A DNA stretch of 8,878 nt from JBFMHD01 sp040752395 [NCBI: Candidatus Hydrogenedentota bacterium]. Lineage in GTDB: Bacteria > JBFMHD01. Within the stretch, counting starts at the first letter, position 1. Every line of letters begins with the position of its first letter. The notes beneath the pieces are model-generated. The model was not told the DNA's origin. It was given only the letters and a program-made list of their open reading frames with translations, and did not search any database. The DNA lies in contig JBFMHD010000118.1 in assembly GCA_040752395.1 (NCBI GenBank), positions 1 through 8,878 on the forward strand, in the 5' to 3' direction. Below are positions 5,750 through 8,878 of the stretch, piece by piece. The position numbers were made by a program, and so were the translations under genes.

Positions 5750-6607
5750 ATGCAAGATAGAGAAATACTTTTATCTGAATTTGCCGGATTCTGTTTCGGT
5801 GTTAAAAGAGCAGTCGAGTTAGCTGAAAAAAAACTCTTTGAATCAAAAGAAAATAGCGAGTCAATCTATTCATTCGGACCATTGATTCATAACCCACAGG
5901 TTGTTAAACAGCTTAAAGAAAAAGGGGTGAAAGTGATCGAAAATATACAGGAAATAAAAAATAATAGTTCAGTTATTATAAGGACTCACGGTATCCACCC
6001 TGATATTGAAGAAGAACTAAAAAATAAGGATATAACTATAGTCGATGTCACCTGCCCGTTTGTGAGAAATGTTCAGAATTATGCTAAACAGCTAAAAAAT
6101 GAAGGATATTTTATATTTCTTATAGGTGAGAAAGAACACCCTGAAATTAAAGGGATTCTCGGGTATTGTGGTGAAAATAGCCGTGTAATTAATAGTGTGC
6201 AGGAGCTTTTTGGTATTAAGATACCTCAAAGCGTAGGAGTTATAGCTCAAACGACTCAGTCTATAACAAACTTCGGTGAAATTGTTGCCTATTTATCAAC
6301 AATAGCTAAAGAATTAAAAATATTTAATACTATATGCTGGGCTACTGAAAAACGGCAACAGGCTGCTTATAAATTAGCTAAAGTTGTTGATATAATGTTA
6401 GTTATAGGGGGTAAAAATAGCGGGAATACCCGACGTTTATACGAAATCTGTAAAAAAGTTAATAATAATACTTATCATATCGAAACCGCAGATGAATTAG
6501 ATAATAGTTGGTTTACTGATAAAGTTAAGAGAGTAGGTATAACTGCAGGCGCTTCCACGCCGGACTGGATTATATTGGAAGTAATAGATAGAGTTAAAGT
6601 TATATGA
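5750..6607 (+). CDS. ispH: 4-hydroxy-3-methylbut-2-enyl diphosphate reductase
   Basis: It is the last enzyme of the MEP pathway, reducing HMBPP to IPP and DMAPP with an oxygen-sensitive iron-sulfur cluster. All three cluster cysteines are present: Cys15 in AGFCFGVKRAV (12-22), Cys102 in VDVTCPFV (98-105) and Cys196 in NTICWAT (193-199). Substrate-binding residues are also visible: His47 (GPLIHN), His80 (RTHGI), His130 and Glu132 (KEHPEIKG), TTQS (168-171), NSGNTRRL (223-230) and GASTPDW (267-273). At 285 residues it is a normal single-domain length, with no fused ribosomal S1 domain. The ATG lies 7 nt after the cmk stop with only a weak GGGAT ribosome-binding site inside the end of cmk, so translation probably depends on coupling. 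Confidence 0.97.
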   Translation: MQDREILLSEFAGFCFGVKRAVELAEKKLFESKENSESIYSFGPLIHNPQVVKQLKEKGVKVIENIQEIKNNSSVIIRTHGIHPDIEEELKNKDITIVDVTCPFVRNVQNYAKQLKNEGYFIFLIGEKEHPEIKGILGYCGENSRVINSVQELFGIKIPQSVGVIAQTTQSITNFGEIVAYLSTIAKELKIFNTICWATEKRQQAAYKLAKVVDIMLVIGGKNSGNTRRLYEICKKVNNNTYHIETADELDNSWFTDKVKRVGITAGASTPDWIILEVIDRVKVI

Positions 6608-6619
6608 GGTTTGCATACT

Positions 6620-7273
6620 ATGATTAAATTTAAAACCGGGATGATTATGAAGGTTGCTTCTGAATATGTCTCGCAGTTTTTTGTCTCTGTCTATATTTTA
6701 CTTTCTAACCAGGAAGGGATACTTATCTCAAGACCTCAATTTGAGGATATACCTATACCATTAAAAAAAGGAACAATCCTTTATTGTAAACTCCTGAATT
6801 TTGATGATATTTTAAAGTTTGATACTTGTGTTCTTGAAATATTTAATGATGGTTATATTGATTTAAGCATTATTAAGAATCCGAGTTTAATTGAATGGGG
6901 CAGGAAACCGTGCATTTTAATTGCTTACCCGTCTTCTGTAAGACCTACAGATAGACGGATCTCCAGACGAATTCATACTGATTTTAAGTGCCAGATACTA
7001 AGAATAAAAGATATCGAAGAAAATATCAAGGGGCTTGAAAATTTTAATGGAGAAGTTCAGAATATCAGTCTTGATGGTTTTTATCTTACAACTTCTTTGA
7101 AACTTGAGTTAGATGAATACGTCCAGCTTATTATAAAAATGAGGGATGAGATATTTGGTCCTTTGTATGCAAAAGTAATAAGGAAAGATGAGAGGGGGTA
7201 TGGTTTACAGATATCAAGTATCTTTGAGGAAGACAGAGAATTTCTCTATAACTGGATTTCAAGATATATTTAA
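6620..7273 (+). CDS. PilZ-domain protein with YcgR-like N-terminal region (c-di-GMP receptor)
   Basis: This 217-residue soluble protein has an N-terminal beta-rich region (about 1-100) resembling the YcgR-type domain that precedes PilZ in flagellar-brake proteins. A C-terminal PilZ domain (about 110-217) follows. The c-di-GMP signatures are RRISRR (112-117), giving RxxxR, and NISLDG (148-153), giving [D/N]xSxxG, so ligand binding looks intact. It probably couples c-di-GMP to motility, adhesion or envelope output; no target gene is nearby. No signal peptide or membrane helix is evident. A TTG at 6611 is in frame, but the GAGG at 6606-6609 is only 1 nt away from it and 10 nt from ATG 6620, so I prefer the ATG. 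The gene follows the ispH stop by 12 nt. Confidence 0.85.
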   Translation: MIKFKTGMIMKVASEYVSQFFVSVYILLSNQEGILISRPQFEDIPIPLKKGTILYCKLLNFDDILKFDTCVLEIFNDGYIDLSIIKNPSLIEWGRKPCILIAYPSSVRPTDRRISRRIHTDFKCQILRIKDIEENIKGLENFNGEVQNISLDGFYLTTSLKLELDEYVQLIIKMRDEIFGPLYAKVIRKDERGYGLQISSIFEEDREFLYNWISRYI

Positions 7274-7346
7274 AGGGTATAATCCATCCATCTTCAGTGT
7301 GAGTTCTTAAGTTTGGTGTTTGGTTTTCGGTTAACTGAGGGATTAT

Positions 7347-8753
7347 ATGATAACCACGCGTTTTGCTCCGTCACCAACCGGGTTCCTGCACCTCGGAAGT
7401 GCAAGAACAGCGTTATTAAACTATTTATATGCAAAACATACAGAAGGAAAATTTATACTCCGAATTGAGGATACTGACGCAAAAAGAAGCGATAAATCGT
7501 TATCTGCTAAAATAATTGAGGCTCTTAAATGGATTGGATTAGAGTGGGATGAAGAATATTATCAGAGTGAACGCATTGATATTTATAAAAAATATGCTTA
7601 TCAATTACTTGAGAATGGGTTTGCTTATCGGTGCTTCTGTAATCCCGACGAGATTGAGAAAAAAACAAAGAATAATATTATCTGGAAATATGATAAAAAT
7701 TGCCTTAAGCTATCACAAGATAAAATTGATAAATTATTAAAAGATAACACCAATTTTGTTATAAGATTTAATGTAGTAAATGATGGGAATAAGATTACTT
7801 TTTATGATAATGTAAGAGGTGAGGTTTCTTTTGATAAAGAACAGGTTGATGATTTTGTTCTATTAAAGGCAGATAATTATCCGACATATCATCTCGCAGT
7901 CTGTTGTGATGACCATCTTATGGGTGTAACCGATATTTTACGTGGTGAAGACCATCTCACAAATACCCCAAAACAGATTTTAATATATAATGCTTTTAAC
8001 TGGGAACCACCCAGATTTTATCATTTACCACTTATACACGGTTCTGATGGCAAGAAACTCTCTAAGAGACACGGTAGCGTTGATACACTTTTTTATAAAA
8101 GAATGGGGATATTGAGCGAAACACTGGTAAATTATCTAACTTTGCTTGGTTACTCACCACAAGAGAATAAAGAACTCTTCGATATGAGTGAACTTATTGA
8201 AAAATTTGACATAAAAAGGATAAGAAAATCATATAGCAGATTTGACCTTAAAAAACTTGTTTCTATAAACTCCGAAAAAATTAGAAATCTAAAAAATGAA
8301 AGAATTTATGATATGTTGTCTGAATATGAAGAGTTTAACAGATTAACACAGGGCTTTAATAAAGAATATATCTTAAAGGGTATCGAACTTATTAAAACAC
8401 GGATGCCTACGTTGAGAGATTTTTTTGATAGAGCTAAATATATGTTTATAGAACCAGAATCTTATGATGAAAAGGGATTGAAAAAATATTTCAAAGAAAA
8501 TACAAAAGATTTGTTGCTACAATTGAAAATTGAACTTGAAAAACTGGATGATTTCAAAGAAACAAATATTGAAAATTCACTACGGAGCCTGTGCAGTCGT
8601 TTAAATATAAAAGATGCAGAACTGATACACCCGCTGCGAATAGTATTAACAGGATATACTGTCTCTCCAGGCATATTTGAGGTGATAGCGCATCTCGGTA
8701 AAAAAGTAGTTGTAGAAAGAATAGAAAATGCAAGGATTAGACTCTCTATTTAA
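7347..8753 (+). CDS. gltX: Glutamyl-tRNA synthetase
   Basis: It charges tRNA with glutamate. The class I catalytic signatures are present: FAPSPTGFLHLGSARTALL (6-24, HIGH motif as HLGS at 15-18), RIEDTD (39-44), RGEDHLTNTPKQ (199-210) and DGKKLSKRHG (234-243, KMSKS motif as KLSKR). A zinc-binding insertion is suggested by Cys96-x-Cys98 with Tyr115 and Cys119. At 468 residues it has the full bacterial length, with a helical anticodon-binding domain from about 310 on. No glutaminyl-tRNA synthetase or GatCAB is in the window, so whether it also charges tRNA-Gln cannot be judged. GAGGG at 7337-7341 lies 5 nt before the ATG. A 73-nt spacer separates it from the PilZ gene, so it may have its own promoter. 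Confidence 0.97.
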   Translation: MITTRFAPSPTGFLHLGSARTALLNYLYAKHTEGKFILRIEDTDAKRSDKSLSAKIIEALKWIGLEWDEEYYQSERIDIYKKYAYQLLENGFAYRCFCNPDEIEKKTKNNIIWKYDKNCLKLSQDKIDKLLKDNTNFVIRFNVVNDGNKITFYDNVRGEVSFDKEQVDDFVLLKADNYPTYHLAVCCDDHLMGVTDILRGEDHLTNTPKQILIYNAFNWEPPRFYHLPLIHGSDGKKLSKRHGSVDTLFYKRMGILSETLVNYLTLLGYSPQENKELFDMSELIEKFDIKRIRKSYSRFDLKKLVSINSEKIRNLKNERIYDMLSEYEEFNRLTQGFNKEYILKGIELIKTRMPTLRDFFDRAKYMFIEPESYDEKGLKKYFKENTKDLLLQLKIELEKLDDFKETNIENSLRSLCSRLNIKDAELIHPLRIVLTGYTVSPGIFEVIAHLGKKVVVERIENARIRLSI

Positions 8754-8754
8754 A

Positions 8755-8877
8755 TTACCTACGCTTTTTGCGTAGATGGTTCGCTGCTATATTATGCCAG
8801 AAGGGGTTGCGGCACTGCCACATTATACAATGATCAAACTTATCGCCTTTGATAGGTTCGGATGAATATATGGTTCC
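8755..8877 (-). CDS. Possible C-terminal end of an unknown minus-strand gene (partial)
   Basis: On the minus strand one frame is open from the window edge to TAA at 8757-8755, encoding 40 residues that include CIMWQCRNPFWHN and a basic end LRKKRR. The stop lies one base past the gltX stop, the tight tail-to-tail layout of two converging genes. The two Cys, aromatic residues and basic tail look protein-like, but I recognise no family, and 40 open codons can occur by chance. The plus-strand frames here are short and unconvincing, and I see no tRNA fold. Confidence 0.3.
   Translation of the reverse strand, partial: GTIYSSEPIKGDKFDHCIMWQCRNPFWHNIAANHLRKKRR
8759..8775. other. Small perfect hairpin just after gltX
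   Basis: CTACGC (8759-8764) and GCGTAG (8770-8775) pair perfectly over 6 bp around TTTTT. It begins 6 nt after the gltX stop. No T-run follows on the plus strand, so termination is uncertain. It is also the last coding stretch of the possible minus-strand ORF here. Confidence 0.4.
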
Positions 8878-8878
8878 G

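Noticed and set aside
7257-7283. TATAAT at 7278-7283 before gltX as a promoter
   Set aside because: The -10 is perfect, but no acceptable -35 lies at 16-18 nt (best is TTTCAA at 15 nt) and there is no extended -10 TG. Left unannotated.
7549-7740. Plus-strand open frame inside gltX
   Set aside because: It is in another frame of a gene with full-length conserved motifs, and has no ribosome-binding site or recognisable domain.
8754-8878. A tRNA gene after gltX
   Set aside because: A TTCG-like element is visible but no acceptor stem, D-arm or anticodon arm can be folded around it.

Overview
The window is an AT-rich bacterial stretch with all confident genes on the plus strand, packed tightly and often overlapping. 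It reads as one central-metabolism run: pheA, hisC, a lone RelE/ParE-type toxin gene, aroF (DAHP synthase), tyrA, cmk, ispH, a PilZ-domain gene and gltX. The organism is bacterial (MEP-pathway IspH, bifunctional AroQ-PheA, Thermotoga-type DAHP synthase, c-di-GMP receptor domain). Gene order and the low-complexity spacers made of short G/T-rich repeats resemble uncultured candidate phyla such as Omnitrophota, but that is an impression and not a demonstrated placement.

Layout. Bases 1-165 are non-coding or hold only the edge of a neighbour: a short repeat with a possible minus-strand start, a 7-bp tandem repeat and a hairpin with a T-run. A near-consensus sigma70 promoter (166-195) drives the operon and moves the pheA start to 227. 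pheA/hisC and aroF/tyrA each overlap by 4 bases (ATGA). Between hisC and aroF sits a toxin gene without a visible antitoxin. tyrA is followed by 172 bases of repeats and a possible 50-codon ORF, where an aroA gene might be expected from similar operons. cmk, ispH and the PilZ gene follow with almost no spacing. After a 73-base spacer comes gltX, and the last 125 bases hold a small hairpin and a possible converging minus-strand gene end.

Together the first genes make the committed step into the shikimate pathway (AroF) and the terminal branches to phenylalanine (PheA) and tyrosine (TyrA), with the HisC-family aminotransferase likely transaminating aromatic keto acids and/or histidinol phosphate. 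cmk, ispH and gltX add nucleotide, isoprenoid and aminoacyl-tRNA functions.

I see no CRISPR array, tRNA, rRNA or transposase, and no convincing undescribed multi-gene system. The most interesting signals are: the orphan toxin inside an amino-acid operon; a 16-17 nt element ending in a Shine-Dalgarno that recurs at three possible translation starts; a hairpin repeat at both the window start and the tyrA-cmk gap; and an NADP-type cofactor signature in TyrA.
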